37,894 nt of DNA from Pacificimonas flava (GTDB taxonomy: Bacteria > Pseudomonadota > Alphaproteobacteria > Sphingomonadales > Sphingomonadaceae). Shown one piece after another: positions 24,041 to 31,967 of the stretch. The DNA is taken from positions 1-37,894 of the forward strand of contig NZ_AMRV01000015.1 in assembly GCF_000342165.1 (NCBI RefSeq). Reading direction: 5' to 3'. Positions within the stretch are counted from its first letter, which is position 1. Every line of letters begins with the position of its first letter. Both the position numbers and the translations under genes were made by a program. The notes beneath the pieces are model-generated. The model was given only the letters and a program-made list of their open reading frames with translations, was not told where the DNA came from and made no database searches.

Positions 24041-24089
24041 GACGAGGAGGGGGTAAGTTGCTCTGGGGTAAGGGCACCCCCTGCTCGTC
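24041..24089. repeat. 14-bp imperfect hairpin, G-rich left arm
   Basis: GACGAGGAGGGGGT (24041-24054) pairs with ACCCCCTGCTCGTC (24076-24089) with one mismatch around a 21-base loop that itself contains GGGG and GGG. It could be a terminator, a structured RNA or an element end. Confidence 0.55.
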
Positions 24090-24376
24090 TGCGGATCGAT
24101 CTAGCATGTGATTTCGATTCGTATAGTGCTGCAACGTCCTAAATTTTTCTCGACGAAGAGGCTTGTTTACGAATGATTGCCATGTCACAAAAAGTTATGA
24201 AGAGTGTGTCCTGGAAGTTCAGCTCTTCCCGCAACTCGGTAGTTTCGGGGCCAACCGCACTATCGGGTGCACCCAAATAGGGTCACGGGGGCCTGCGGTG
24301 GGGTCGACTTGTCGCAGGGCCTTCCCAGCTCTTTCCTCGTCGGCCTCCCGCACATTCCGCTGGTGTAAGTATGCCA

Positions 24377-24399
24377 ACTGATTCAGCGAATGAATCAGT
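24377..24399. promoter_or_regulatory. 8-bp inverted repeat upstream of the WGR gene
   Basis: ACTGATTC and GAATCAGT surround seven bases, about 75 bases upstream of the WGR-domain gene. The size fits an operator; no cognate regulator is evident. Confidence 0.38.
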
Positions 24400-24462
24400 C
24401 ACGAAGAACAGAACAGGAATCTTCGTTAGAGGCGTTCTCTCTAGGTCGGCTAAACAAGTTTT

Positions 24463-24729
24463 ATGTCTGCCAACCTTCCCTTTAAACCACTAGCCTTTCG
24501 GGCTTGCAGTGAAAATGGCCGGATCGCGCGCCATTATGAAATTGAGGCCAGTCGCGACCTATTCGGCGGGACCATCGTGGAAACGAGATGGGGAAGGATC
24601 GGTCAGCGGTACCGCGAGTGTCGGCGTTTTTTCCCCAGCGAGGAAGAAGCAGCAGAGTACGTCCGCACTATCTTGAATCGACGAGCACACGCTGAACGCA
24701 GGATCGGCATCCCATACCGCTTATTCTGA
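24463..24729 (+). CDS. stand-alone WGR-domain protein
   Basis: An 88-residue protein consisting almost entirely of one WGR domain: RIARHYEIEASRDLFGGTIV, then the name-giving ETRWGRIGQ and FFPSEEEAAEYVRTILNRR. WGR domains occur in PARPs and in bacterial proteins fused to ligases or MolR-type regulators, where they contact nucleic acid. Small stand-alone copies are frequent in alphaproteobacterial accessory regions; their role is unknown. The ribosome site is weak. Its 3' end overlaps the convergent hypothetical gene by nine bases. It is likely expressed alone. Confidence 0.8.
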   Translation: MSANLPFKPLAFRACSENGRIARHYEIEASRDLFGGTIVETRWGRIGQRYRECRRFFPSEEEAAEYVRTILNRRAHAERRIGIPYRLF

Positions 24730-25002
24730 GAGAGCCGTGAGAAATATGGAAGTGCCGCCCTGCCCGTAGACGGCCGTTCGCCTCTGCATCACTAAGCCGG
24801 TCATCATGATATTCGAATACGACAGACGCGTTGTTGGCGCTCCGGCAGGGAATGTAACGTATCTCCAGAGATGCGCGCGTAGCGACGGCGGCAATAGCTC
24901 CGGCACGGGAACCAGCTTCCAATCTAAATGAATTGCGAGCCGGTCCGCGCAGTCCTCTATGCGCATCTGCTCATCGCGATACGCGAGTATTGAATACTTC
25001 AT
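24721..25002 (-). CDS. hypothetical protein
   Basis: A 93-residue frame beginning MKYSILAYRDEQMRIEDCAD with ordinary composition (LAIHLDWKLVPVPELLPPS, then SLRAHLWRYVTFPAG). I do not recognise it. The only ribosome site is a weak AGAAG about 15 bases upstream. It converges with the WGR gene. It may be real or a relic. Confidence 0.35.
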   Translation of the reverse strand: MKYSILAYRDEQMRIEDCADRLAIHLDWKLVPVPELLPPSLRAHLWRYVTFPAGAPTTRLSYSNIMMTGLVMQRRTAVYGQGGTSIFLTALSE

Positions 25003-26018
25003 TGTAAGAGAGCTTCTTCTGAAACGCCGGGGCCGGCTGTTCAGGCCAGCGCGGGGTTAAGTTTTCGTCTTTCGACGTTCCGCCACTCCCTTTTTTTCGC
25101 CTCTTTTTCGCCTCTCGCTCGAGATCATGTTGGCAAAAGAATCCAGTCACCAGCCTATAAGGACGCGCCGGACCGATTCCGGTGTTTGCCAGGCGACTTG
25201 GCGTTTGGTGGATTCGTAGTAGCGGTCGCGCGCTTAATACCCGAGAGGCGCCATAGTTACGGTATCGATCTCTCCGGTGCAGCCGACGCAGAGGCACATC
25301 TTCATGCTGAGGATCCTGGCGCGCTAACGTCCGGGTTCGTGGACACGTAGGCCGCATGCATTAGGCTCGTGCTTCGCTTTAATATTCTTCGATTTGCGTT
25401 TGCCGATCCGCAGAAAAATCCCTTCCGGTTCCTTGGCTCAAAGAAACTGCGCGACCTTAGTTTTAACCACAGCAATGTCAGCGTTGATCGTAGCCTTTGC
25501 GGTATGAACTATCCGCGACTGAGGGTGCGCATTACGGGTGAATATCGAGCGTGGTAAGGACAATCTGCCAAGACGGGGAATGTCCTGAAAAAGTCCCTTC
25601 CGGGAATGGTCGGAACGGACCATTAGAGGCCCTGACGCGAAGCCGTCATAGCGTAACAGATCGGTACGGCGAGCTGGAACGCCAAACCCTCGGAGAGCGC
25701 ATAAGGGCTGTTTTTCGCCAGTTCGTGGTGAAAAAAGCCCGTGCAAAAGTGGTTGGCCACTTTTGCGGTATTGCGCCGCCCTCTTAAAGCGTCACAAATC
25801 TTGTTTCTGTGAGGCCTTAAACTTGATTTGTCGTAGGAAAATCGCTGTTTTTGTGGTCTCGCTGCCGATACAATCTGGATCAAGAGCAAGAGCACAGAAC
25901 GACTGGAGGGCCTGCGAGGGTCTGTGGGCACGTTGCCGATAACTGTCAGTCATCCTTGGCCCATCATGGGTCAAGGTCGAGCTTGGTCTCGGCAGGTTAT
26001 CAGGTGAGGGAATTTGGC
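25003..26018. other. 1-kb gene-poor stretch
   Basis: No intact gene is supported. On the minus strand between about 25325 and 25130 there is a short frame MKMCLCVGCTGEIDTVTMAP ending in a stop, followed in frame by YYESTKRQVAWQTPESVRR; this looks like a small broken gene but I cannot name it. A hairpin lies at 25743-25766. No RNA gene was found. Confidence 0.45.
25743..25766 (-). terminator. 10-bp perfect hairpin, possible minus-strand terminator
   Basis: GCAAAAGTGG and CCACTTTTGC flank the loop TTGG. Read on the minus strand, a run of six T follows six bases after the stem. No active minus-strand gene is known just upstream of it, so its use is unclear. Confidence 0.4.
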
Positions 26019-26933
26019 ATGTCATCAAAAAACGAAGAGGCAGACGAAGGCGGGCGTTTAGCTCCGGCCGAACTTGGAAGGAATAGCGAGAGAGAGGCGT
26101 TTCTGGAGTGTTTCTCTCAGATGGTAGAAGCCGCCATTGGCCATAAGAATTCCTTGACGCCAGAGGCAAGAATTCAGGTTGATCTGCGTAACGCAAAGGA
26201 GCGATCAAAAGCCCTCGAAGAGTTGCTCGTCGAGGTGTGTCCGAGCGGGGTTGATCCGGAGTTATGGGAGCGCTGGCTGAAGGGTGGTCCGCCTTCTTTT
26301 GGTGTCCGACAAAGAAGGACCGGATCCAGCAATGAAGCCCCGTCGCAGACGCTTCTCCGAGCGCCGCAACGTGTCGCGAAACAGGAAAAGAAAGTCCAAC
26401 GTTTACGCGAGCAACTTCCGAAGAAAATAGAGGATCTGAAGACCCAGCTTCGGTCGGAAGAAGATCGCCTTGAATACCTGAAGGCGCAAGATAGCGCGGC
26501 GCTTCAGTGGTTCGTCACGGACAACATGATCAGCATGATGTCTGCCGCATTTGCGATGGGTCCGGCATGGACGCTGATGCGGGCGATATCGGGTTACATG
26601 TCCGACGAGGAAGTGGACCGCATGATGCCGTTTCATGACAGCGATGAAAAGGCGCACGCGGCTAAAAACCATCGGGCTGAGAAGCAGCAGGAAACCGACG
26701 CAATCTTGGAGACGCTGGACTTGTTTTCTGGTGACAATAGTTTTGAAAACGAGCTTCGCGCAGCGATCAAAGAGGTCACCGCTAGGTATGCTGGAACGCG
26801 TTCGGAACGCGTTCCAAATGGCCGACGCCGGCGGGCGGCTTCAAAGATAAAAAGTTCGATAAATCCGGAAGCAAAAATGGACAGCAAAGAGGTCTTGGAG
26901 GGACTGATGTACCGAGCGGATCCCTTCGCTTAG
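26019..26933 (+). CDS. hypothetical protein with central coiled coil
   Basis: A 304-residue soluble protein of unknown function. The preferred start (26019) follows GGTGAGGG by about nine bases; the open frame extends to 25851 without protein character. The N-terminal third is acidic (SSKNEEADEGG, LTPEARIQVDLRNAKERSKA). The centre (residues about 120-165) is a basic-acidic heptad-like helix (AKQEKKVQRLREQL, KKIEDLKTQLRSEEDRLEYL) forming a probable coiled coil. A methionine-rich hydrophobic patch follows (NMISMMSAAFAMGPAWTLM). The C-terminal tail is basic (RVPNGRRRRAASKIK), suited to nucleic-acid or membrane contact. No family is recognised. It stands alone in an accessory stretch. Confidence 0.7.
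   Translation: MSSKNEEADEGGRLAPAELGRNSEREAFLECFSQMVEAAIGHKNSLTPEARIQVDLRNAKERSKALEELLVEVCPSGVDPELWERWLKGGPPSFGVRQRRTGSSNEAPSQTLLRAPQRVAKQEKKVQRLREQLPKKIEDLKTQLRSEEDRLEYLKAQDSAALQWFVTDNMISMMSAAFAMGPAWTLMRAISGYMSDEEVDRMMPFHDSDEKAHAAKNHRAEKQQETDAILETLDLFSGDNSFENELRAAIKEVTARYAGTRSERVPNGRRRRAASKIKSSINPEAKMDSKEVLEGLMYRADPFA
26793..26814. repeat. tandem pair of an 11-base palindromic unit
   Basis: GGAACGCGTTC occurs twice in direct succession inside the hypothetical gene, each copy containing the palindrome GAACGCGTTC. The pair also contains GAAC-N7-GAAC and GTTC-N7-GTTC, the LexA spacing of alphaproteobacteria. Confidence 0.7.
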
Positions 26934-27170
26934 AACTGCGCAGCAGAAGCCCAAGAAAAGCCTTGGTGGGATGATCGGCGTGGAGTCTCGCGTCTGATCT
27001 GGCAGCCCTTGAAAAGGGCGTTCTAATCACGGTTTGGCTTGGGGAATCGTCGCAGCGTTTATGGAGGTCAGCAGCTCGAATCAACGGACGTAGGCCCTGC
27101 AATTCTTCTGTGCGTTAGACAGACTTAGATTTGTAAGTATGTCGCCCCAGACCTGGCAGCGTCCGCGTGG

Positions 27171-27758
27171 TTAAAGAAGTTTACGGTCATTCGACCGCAT
27201 TTTCCGGCTTGGGTAAGTGCTCACTAGGTTTAGCGCAACTCGCCAGTCTTCGCGTAACCAGATTTCTGCGTCGGAAGGCGTGAGAATGACCGGCATCGCC
27301 TTCGGATGGACGGCGCCAACGATGTCATTCGGCGCACAGGTCAGGAAAGCGAACCGGGTTGCTTTGCCCTCGACAGGTCGCCAGATGCCGGCAAAGGCGA
27401 AGAGCGGGTCGTCGATCAGATCGAACCAAACTTTCGTCTTCGCGCCCTTGGGTCCAGTCCACTCGCAAAATGCAGTCACCGGCACGAGGCAGCGGCGCTC
27501 CGGCCTCTTAAGTGCTGACAGCCAGAACGGGCTTTCGAGGTTGCGGACATTCGTGACGGGGCGTTTAACCTGCCCGGGCGGCGGAAAGCCCCAGGTAAAG
27601 GTTTCGATCACCCTGCCCTCATCGACGCTCCGAATCACCGGGGCGTTCTGGTCCGGGTAGATTTCCGGCAGATCGGGAATGTTGCCGGCAACGTTTCTGG
27701 CATCGAAAACCCGGGCGATCTCGTCCGCGTTGGACCGCATCCGATAGAGATTACAAAT
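27171..27758 (-). CDS. SOS-response-associated peptidase (SRAP, YedK/HMCES-like), ATT start
   Basis: A 195-residue SRAP protein if translation starts at ATT (27758). Family members begin Met-Cys-Asn-Leu-Tyr, and Cys2 forms the thiazolidine crosslink to abasic sites in single-stranded DNA. Here the codons upstream of the first ATG read ATT TGT AAT CTC TAT CGG ATG, preserving C-N-L-Y-R exactly, with GGGGGAGGGG just before as a strong ribosome site. The first ATG is residue 7 and would remove the catalytic cysteine. Other active-site parts are present: the glutamate in TAFCEWTGPK and the histidine in VHPKAMPVIL. Either ATT serves as a rare start or the original ATG mutated. It lies next to DNA-damage genes. 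Confidence 0.85.
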   Translation of the reverse strand: MCNLYRMRSNADEIARVFDARNVAGNIPDLPEIYPDQNAPVIRSVDEGRVIETFTWGFPPPGQVKRPVTNVRNLESPFWLSALKRPERRCLVPVTAFCEWTGPKGAKTKVWFDLIDDPLFAFAGIWRPVEGKATRFAFLTCAPNDIVGAVHPKAMPVILTPSDAEIWLREDWRVALNLVSTYPSRKMRSNDRKLL

Positions 27759-27824
27759 CGGCCCCTCCCCCGCGTTTTCCGCACTAACCTTGTAACCCTC
27801 TTACGCCACCATTCGGCCGTGGCC

Positions 27825-28385
27825 TCAGATTATCCCGGCGATTAACCCACGCTCGAGCGCCTCCTCGGCGCCGACATACCAGTTTCGCGGCGCCTTTTCC
27901 TGGAGCTCTTTGAACGTAATATCGGACCCTTCGACGAGCGCGCGAAAACCGGCCTCTTCGATTTCTATCGAATGCTTGATCTCGTTCAGTGTGGCATTCA
28001 GCTGAGCAGTGCAGCTGCGCAGCGGGCCATTCAAGGTCACTGTTTTCGACATCTGCCGCTCATGAAGGAGCAGGCTGGAGTTTGCGGTGAGGTAGCGATC
28101 CTTGATGGGGAACGACGCCATGAACGTCGCGCCGGCTGAGTATACCGCGGACTTTCCCACCATCATCATCTGCCGGCCCGTCTCGCTCAGCAGACGCACA
28201 TCGTCGCCCATTGCGCGGGCAACCTCGGGATTGCCGCCAAGCGTCGTGATAGCGATCACCAGCGCGCCTTCGGTTGGCGACGCCGCCAGCTGGCTGCGAA
28301 AGCTGCTGTACATCGCTTCGTCGACGGCGCCGATCAGCCGGATCTGGGTTGCGCTGAGGACACGGCTTCGATCTTCGTCGGACAT
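27825..28385 (-). CDS. ClpP-like serine protease (S14/crotonase fold)
   Basis: A 186-residue ClpP-fold protein. The N terminus reads RLIGAVDEAMYSSFRSQL, then VIAITTLGGNPEVARAM supplies the oxyanion glycines. The catalytic serine is Ser83 in KSAVYSAGATF and the histidine is His108 in SLLLHERQM. The end NWYVGAEEALERGLIAGII is the standard ClpP tail. It is shorter and more diverged than housekeeping ClpP, and no ClpX or ClpA lies nearby, so it probably works as a specialised accessory protease or peptidase. AGGAACAG lies just before the ATG. It is oriented like its SRAP and nuclease neighbours. The substrate is unknown. Confidence 0.85.
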   Translation of the reverse strand: MSDEDRSRVLSATQIRLIGAVDEAMYSSFRSQLAASPTEGALVIAITTLGGNPEVARAMGDDVRLLSETGRQMMMVGKSAVYSAGATFMASFPIKDRYLTANSSLLLHERQMSKTVTLNGPLRSCTAQLNATLNEIKHSIEIEEAGFRALVEGSDITFKELQEKAPRNWYVGAEEALERGLIAGII

Positions 28386-28473
28386 ACTGTTCCTAACTGG
28401 AAAGCCTAGCGGTTATCGGCAGGTGCGGAACGGTTACGTTCGAGACCGTACTTACGTTGCGATTCCAAGGTCG

Positions 28474-28489
28474 TCGGCCGAAAGGCCGA
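28474..28489 (-). terminator. small hairpin with GAAA tetraloop (plus strand)
   Basis: TCGGCC-GAAA-GGCCGA, lying 50-65 bases beyond the stop of the 53-aa gene and upstream of the ClpP-like gene. It is short and without a T-run; a weak terminator or mRNA-stability element at best. Confidence 0.35.
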
Positions 28490-28538
28490 TTGCCGTGAAT
28501 GATCTAGTTCCGCGCAGCGAGATGCGAGGCCATTATCG

Positions 28539-28700
28539 CTATTTGGTCGCGTGCCAGTGGGCGCATTCGCGGCAAAGCTTTTCCTCGGTGCAGCCGTCCT
28601 CGCCGCAGGAGACGGACGGCCCCGGTGAGGACAGAAAATTCAGCAGCCTGCGCCACAAACCAAAGCGCAGGCGTGTCCGTTCGTTCGGTATCGTTGCCAT
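28539..28700 (-). CDS. 53-residue cysteine-rich small protein
   Basis: A short frame beginning MATIPNERTRLRFGLWRRLL and ending SCGEDGCTEEKLCRECAHWH-ATK. The C-terminal half has the spacing C-x4-C-x5-C-x2-C plus two histidines, suited to a small zinc-binding module. The N-terminal half is a basic amphipathic helix. GGGGGG lies a few bases before the ATG. The longer overlapping frame (28504-28749) has no such pattern and is judged a shadow. I do not recognise a named family. It sits between the ClpP-like protease and the thermonuclease-like gene, all on the minus strand. Confidence 0.6.
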   Translation of the reverse strand: MATIPNERTRLRFGLWRRLLNFLSSPGPSVSCGEDGCTEEKLCRECAHWHATK

Positions 28701-28787
28701 AATCCCCCCGGATCGATCGGCGGCTTTGCGCCGCTCCCAAGATGGACATGGCAGGTCAAAATTAAAGTGTCTATGATCTACAGCAGG

Positions 28788-29246
28788 TTATGGCCGCTTG
28801 CCGCACGCGCGGTACGCGCCCTTGCTATAGCGTTTCCACTCCAGCACCGTGCCCGAGGCGACCATCGCGCAGCTGATTTCGACCGTGTCCGGTCGCCAGC
28901 ACCGTGCCGCTGTGCGCGTGCCGCCTGCGCTGCCCCCTGACACGCAGGAGAGAACCGGGGCGCCGTAGAGGCCTGTATGACCACTCCGCAGTTTCTCGGC
29001 CCGCGCCGGGCGGAGGACCCGTACCAGCGCCGCAGTGGCCTCCTCGGCCGTCGCGGTCGGGCATGGGTGGCCACCCCGGCACGTTCCGTCCGTCTCGCGT
29101 GCGGCGATCCCGTTCAGGCGCAGCCTTGGCCCCTCCTCGCACCAGACCGGACCGTCGCCGTCCCAGACGCGGACAGGGGTACAGGTGAAGGTGTCACCCT
29201 CGGCGATAACGGGAACGGACGCGAGCAACATGGCGATGACAATCAT
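28788..29246 (-). CDS. thermonuclease-family (SNase-like) secreted protein
   Basis: A 152-residue protein with a signal peptide (MIVIAMLLASVPVIAEGDTF) and SNase-like core segments: VRVWDGDGPVWCEEGPRLRL, NGIAARETDGTC, LRSGHTGLYGAPVLSC and VEISCAMVASGTVLEWKRYS. The family's catalytic Arg-Asp-Glu set is only partly discernible: Asp in DGDG and Glu/Arg in IAARETDG. Six or more cysteines suggest disulfides and export. It may cleave DNA or RNA outside the cytoplasm. A frameshifted relative lies at 18876-19145. It is divergent from imuA, 245 bases away. Enzymatic competence is not certain. Confidence 0.82.
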   Translation of the reverse strand: MIVIAMLLASVPVIAEGDTFTCTPVRVWDGDGPVWCEEGPRLRLNGIAARETDGTCRGGHPCPTATAEEATAALVRVLRPARAEKLRSGHTGLYGAPVLSCVSGGSAGGTRTAARCWRPDTVEISCAMVASGTVLEWKRYSKGAYRACGKRP

Positions 29247-29474
29247 CGGGCCCGTCTACGTCGGAGATCATGCCATCTGAAGCCGCGACGACGAAATCTT
29301 TTCCCCTCAAGGATATCCGTCGAAGGGCAATGAGAGCGAAGGGGCACAGAGCCAGACACGCAGAAATTTTTCAGCGCCATCCAGGCCCATGAACGCTGGG
29401 TTTTCGCCTCAAATGTTCATCTGACATACGCTCGGTGCAGCGCTGCTCGGCTTGACGCGGACACAGGCAAAAGA

Positions 29475-29489
29475 GAACATAAGGGGAAC
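29475..29489 (+). promoter_or_regulatory. LexA box (GAAC-N7-GAAC) of the imuA operon
   Basis: GAACATAAGGGGAAC is an exact alphaproteobacterial LexA site, ending two bases before the imuA start and overlapping its ribosome site AAGGGGAA. The position implies SOS control of imuA-imuB-dnaE2, and means that the operator and ribosome site share bases. Confidence 0.85.
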
Positions 29490-29491
29490 AC

Positions 29492-30274
29492 ATGAGCAGC
29501 CGAGTCGTGACCCAGCCTGACCCAGTTCCCCCTATGAATCTAGCGCAGCTCCGCGAGGCCATCGACATGGGCGCCCCCGGCGCTCGTGACACGCTACCCT
29601 TTGGCTGCGCACCCGTCGACCGGCGCATTTCCGGCGGTGGCTTGGCTATGAACGCCGTTCACGAGGTCGTAGCTGCCTCGACCAGCCTGTCCGACGATGC
29701 CGCCGCGACGCTGTTTCTGGCAGGCATTGGTGCGCGCTTTGCCGAGCATTTTAATGCGCCCATATTGTGGGCAGCCTCCCGCTTCGATCTTTATGCCCCC
29801 GGTCTTGAACAGGCGGGTCTGTTGCCCGCCTCGGTCATCTACGCCGAGGCAAGTGACGACAAGTCCGTGCTCGCCATCGTCGAGGATGCGCTTCGTGACG
29901 GCACCCCCGCCGCTGTCATCGGCGAGGTTCGCAGCGCCTCGCTTGTCGCAACCCGGCGCTTGCAGCTGGCCGCCGGAAAGGCCGGGCAGCCGGTGCTGCT
30001 CCTGCGGCGCTGGCGCAAGGCGGAGGTCGACCCGCTCTCGGCACCCTCCGCGGCTGTCACACGCTGGCGGATCGCGTCTGCATCCGCGTCACCGCTCCCG
30101 GTGGCCGGCGTCGGCCGTCCCCGCTGGCGCGTCGAACTTGCCCGCCAGCGCGGCGGCGAGCCTCATATCTGGGAACTGGAGGGCTGCGATGCGCGAGGTC
30201 GCCTCGCTGTACCTGCCCCATCTCGCGGTCGAGCGGGTTCGGCGGCAGGAACAGCATACCGCCAGGTCGCCTGA
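29492..30274 (+). CDS. imuA: ImuA, RecA-like mutasome protein
   Basis: A 260-residue ImuA (SulA/RecA-like) protein. LPFGCAPVDRRISGGGLAMNAVHEV is the family signature near residues 35-60, and VLLLRRWRKAEVDPL and RWRVELARQRGGEP mark the C-terminal part. ImuA supports the ImuB-DnaE2 translesion complex after DNA damage. A LexA box overlaps its ribosome site. Its 3' end overlaps imuB by 86 bases, an unusually long overlap that suggests coupled translation, or a late-evolved C-terminal tail (the last about 25 residues are Arg/Ala/Gly-rich). It is cytoplasmic. Confidence 0.92.
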   Translation: MSSRVVTQPDPVPPMNLAQLREAIDMGAPGARDTLPFGCAPVDRRISGGGLAMNAVHEVVAASTSLSDDAAATLFLAGIGARFAEHFNAPILWAASRFDLYAPGLEQAGLLPASVIYAEASDDKSVLAIVEDALRDGTPAAVIGEVRSASLVATRRLQLAAGKAGQPVLLLRRWRKAEVDPLSAPSAAVTRWRIASASASPLPVAGVGRPRWRVELARQRGGEPHIWELEGCDARGRLAVPAPSRGRAGSAAGTAYRQVA

Positions 30275-31967
30275 GGAGGCGCGGTCCCAGCGCCTGCCGG
30301 TTGCAAGTGATCCGGGTCCCTGTTCCGTACCACGCGGCGGGCCTTGGCGCCCGGGAGCGCGGTGGGCGAAGGAACAGGTCGAGGCGCAGATCAGCGCCCT
30401 TCCCCGGCATCAGCAGCCGCCGATGCGCGAACTCGGGCGCCGGTCGGAAGCTGCCGATCCGCCGTTTCGGAAGCGCGGCCATGCGTCTGAGGCAAGCGAA
30501 CGTGTCACGGCACCGGGCTTCGAGGCCGACGATGTGCCCCTGGTGCTCATTAGACGGACCGGAAGACGGAACGACGTGACGGCGCGCTGCCAGCACGCCG
30601 CCTCGCTTGGCATCACGGTCGGTATGGCGGCAACGCAGGCGCGTGCGCTCGTGCCGGACCTCGATGTGCGGCCGCACGATATAGCAGCGGATATGCAGCT
30701 TCTGGACCGGCTTGCGCTGCACGCGGTTCGCCACTGGACGCCAGTGGCCTCGCTCAGCGGCAATGACGGCCTCTGGCTCGACCTGACGGGCGTTAGCCAT
30801 TTGCATGGCGGACCGGAGCGGTTCTGCCGTCACGTCGTGCGCTTTTGTGCCCGCGCAGGGTTTACCGCGCGTGTGGCCATTGCGGCCACGCCTGGCGCCG
30901 CCCATGCGGCCGCGCGGTACGGTCGTAGCGCCAAGCAGGTCATACCGCCGGGCCGAACGGTCGACATGCTGTCCTTGCTTCCCATTGCAGGGCTTCGATT
31001 GGACGAAGGCGCGCGCGCGGCATGCCGCCGCTTCGGGTTCGAGACCATAGGCGACCTGCTGCCCGTCGCCCGCGGTCCCCTGGTGCGGCGATTGGGGCAG
31101 GCCGCCGTGGACCGGCTCGACCAGGCGCTCGGCCGCCTCGCCGAGCCGATCGTGCCCGTCCGCGACGAGGCCGCGCCAGAGGTGCGCCGCAATCTGCTGG
31201 AGCCGATCGGGACCCCGGAGCAGATTGCGACGGTTGCCGGCGATCTTGTTGAGGACCTTTGCGCGTTGCTCGGGACACGCGGTCTCGGCCTGCGAACCGC
31301 GGTGTTTCACGCAGAAAGGGTCGACGGCGAGATGCGCAGCGTTGCCGTCGGAACCTCGCGCGCAACGCGGGACCCTGCCCATCTGAACCGGCTCTTTGCG
31401 CTGAAGCTGGACCGTATCGATCCGGGCTTTGGACTGGAGGCGTTCCGCCTCGTCGCCTCGCGAACCGAACCGCTCGCGGCGATGACCCCAGCGTCCCTGC
31501 TCGCTGAAGATGTGCGCATCCGCGATGTCGCGGCACTTGTCGACCGGATCGCGGGCCGGGTTGGCGAACGCAACGTCTTTCGGTTGGCGCCGGCCCCCAA
31601 TCATGTGCCCGAACGGGCGCAGCATCGCTGCGACCCGCTCAAAACACCGGGCGGATTTCCGGACTGGAAGCGACCGGTGCGCATGCTGCGCCGCCCCGAG
31701 CGGCTGCACGATGTCATGGCGCTCCTTCCCGATCATCCCCCGAGGCGCTTTACCTGGCGCGGTCGGCCATATGCGGTCGTCGCCGGCGATGGGCCCGAGC
31801 GTATCCACGGCGAGTGGTGGCGCCGCGAGGGTGAGGTGCGCGGCGTGCGCGACTATTTCCGGGTCGAGGACGCCGAGGGCCGGCGCTTCTGGATCTTCCG
31901 CCGCGGCGACGGCCTGTCGCCGGAGACGGGCGACCTTAGCTGGCACATGCACGGGCTTTTCGGATGA
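30189..31967 (+). CDS. imuB: ImuB, Y-family polymerase-like mutasome protein
   Basis: A 592-residue ImuB. The start at 30189 gives the family's N terminus [19 protein letters not shown]; the open frame continues upstream to 29697 only as a shadow of imuA. Where active Y-family polymerases have a catalytic aspartate (DMDAFY), ImuB reads SLYLPH, consistent with a non-catalytic, beta-clamp-binding hub. Other family parts are [35 protein letters not shown], and the C-terminal [19 protein letters not shown]. Between the first strand and [11 protein letters not shown] there is a roughly 90-residue Pro/Arg-rich insertion of low complexity. It overlaps dnaE2 by four bases (ATGA). Confidence 0.92.
   Translation: MREVASLYLPHLAVERVRRQEQHTARSPEEARSQRLPVASDPGPCSVPRGGPWRPGARWAKEQVEAQISALPRHQQPPMRELGRRSEAADPPFRKRGHASEASERVTAPGFEADDVPLVLIRRTGRRNDVTARCQHAASLGITVGMAATQARALVPDLDVRPHDIAADMQLLDRLALHAVRHWTPVASLSGNDGLWLDLTGVSHLHGGPERFCRHVVRFCARAGFTARVAIAATPGAAHAAARYGRSAKQVIPPGRTVDMLSLLPIAGLRLDEGARAACRRFGFETIGDLLPVARGPLVRRLGQAAVDRLDQALGRLAEPIVPVRDEAAPEVRRNLLEPIGTPEQIATVAGDLVEDLCALLGTRGLGLRTAVFHAERVDGEMRSVAVGTSRATRDPAHLNRLFALKLDRIDPGFGLEAFRLVASRTEPLAAMTPASLLAEDVRIRDVAALVDRIAGRVGERNVFRLAPAPNHVPERAQHRCDPLKTPGGFPDWKRPVRMLRRPERLHDVMALLPDHPPRRFTWRGRPYAVVAGDGPERIHGEWWRREGEVRGVRDYFRVEDAEGRRFWIFRRGDGLSPETGDLSWHMHGLFG

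Larger units (their letters stand above)
23787..24462. other. gene-free stretch with a long imperfect hairpin
   Basis: I see no convincing gene between the minus-strand operon and the WGR gene. Structural elements at 24041-24089 and 24377-24399 are listed separately. Promoters of both flanking units should lie here. Confidence 0.5.

Noticed and set aside
25851-26018. N-terminal extension of the coiled-coil protein
   Set aside because: Low protein character, and a good ribosome site precedes the ATG at 26019.
29697-30188. 164-codon N-terminal extension of imuB
   Set aside because: It is a shadow frame of imuA; the ImuB family start [10 protein letters not shown] is at 30189.
30057-31952. 631-codon minus-strand open frame
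   Set aside because: It is antisense to imuB, whose family motifs are clear; its own product is Arg/His-rich without domain character, typical of a high-GC shadow frame.
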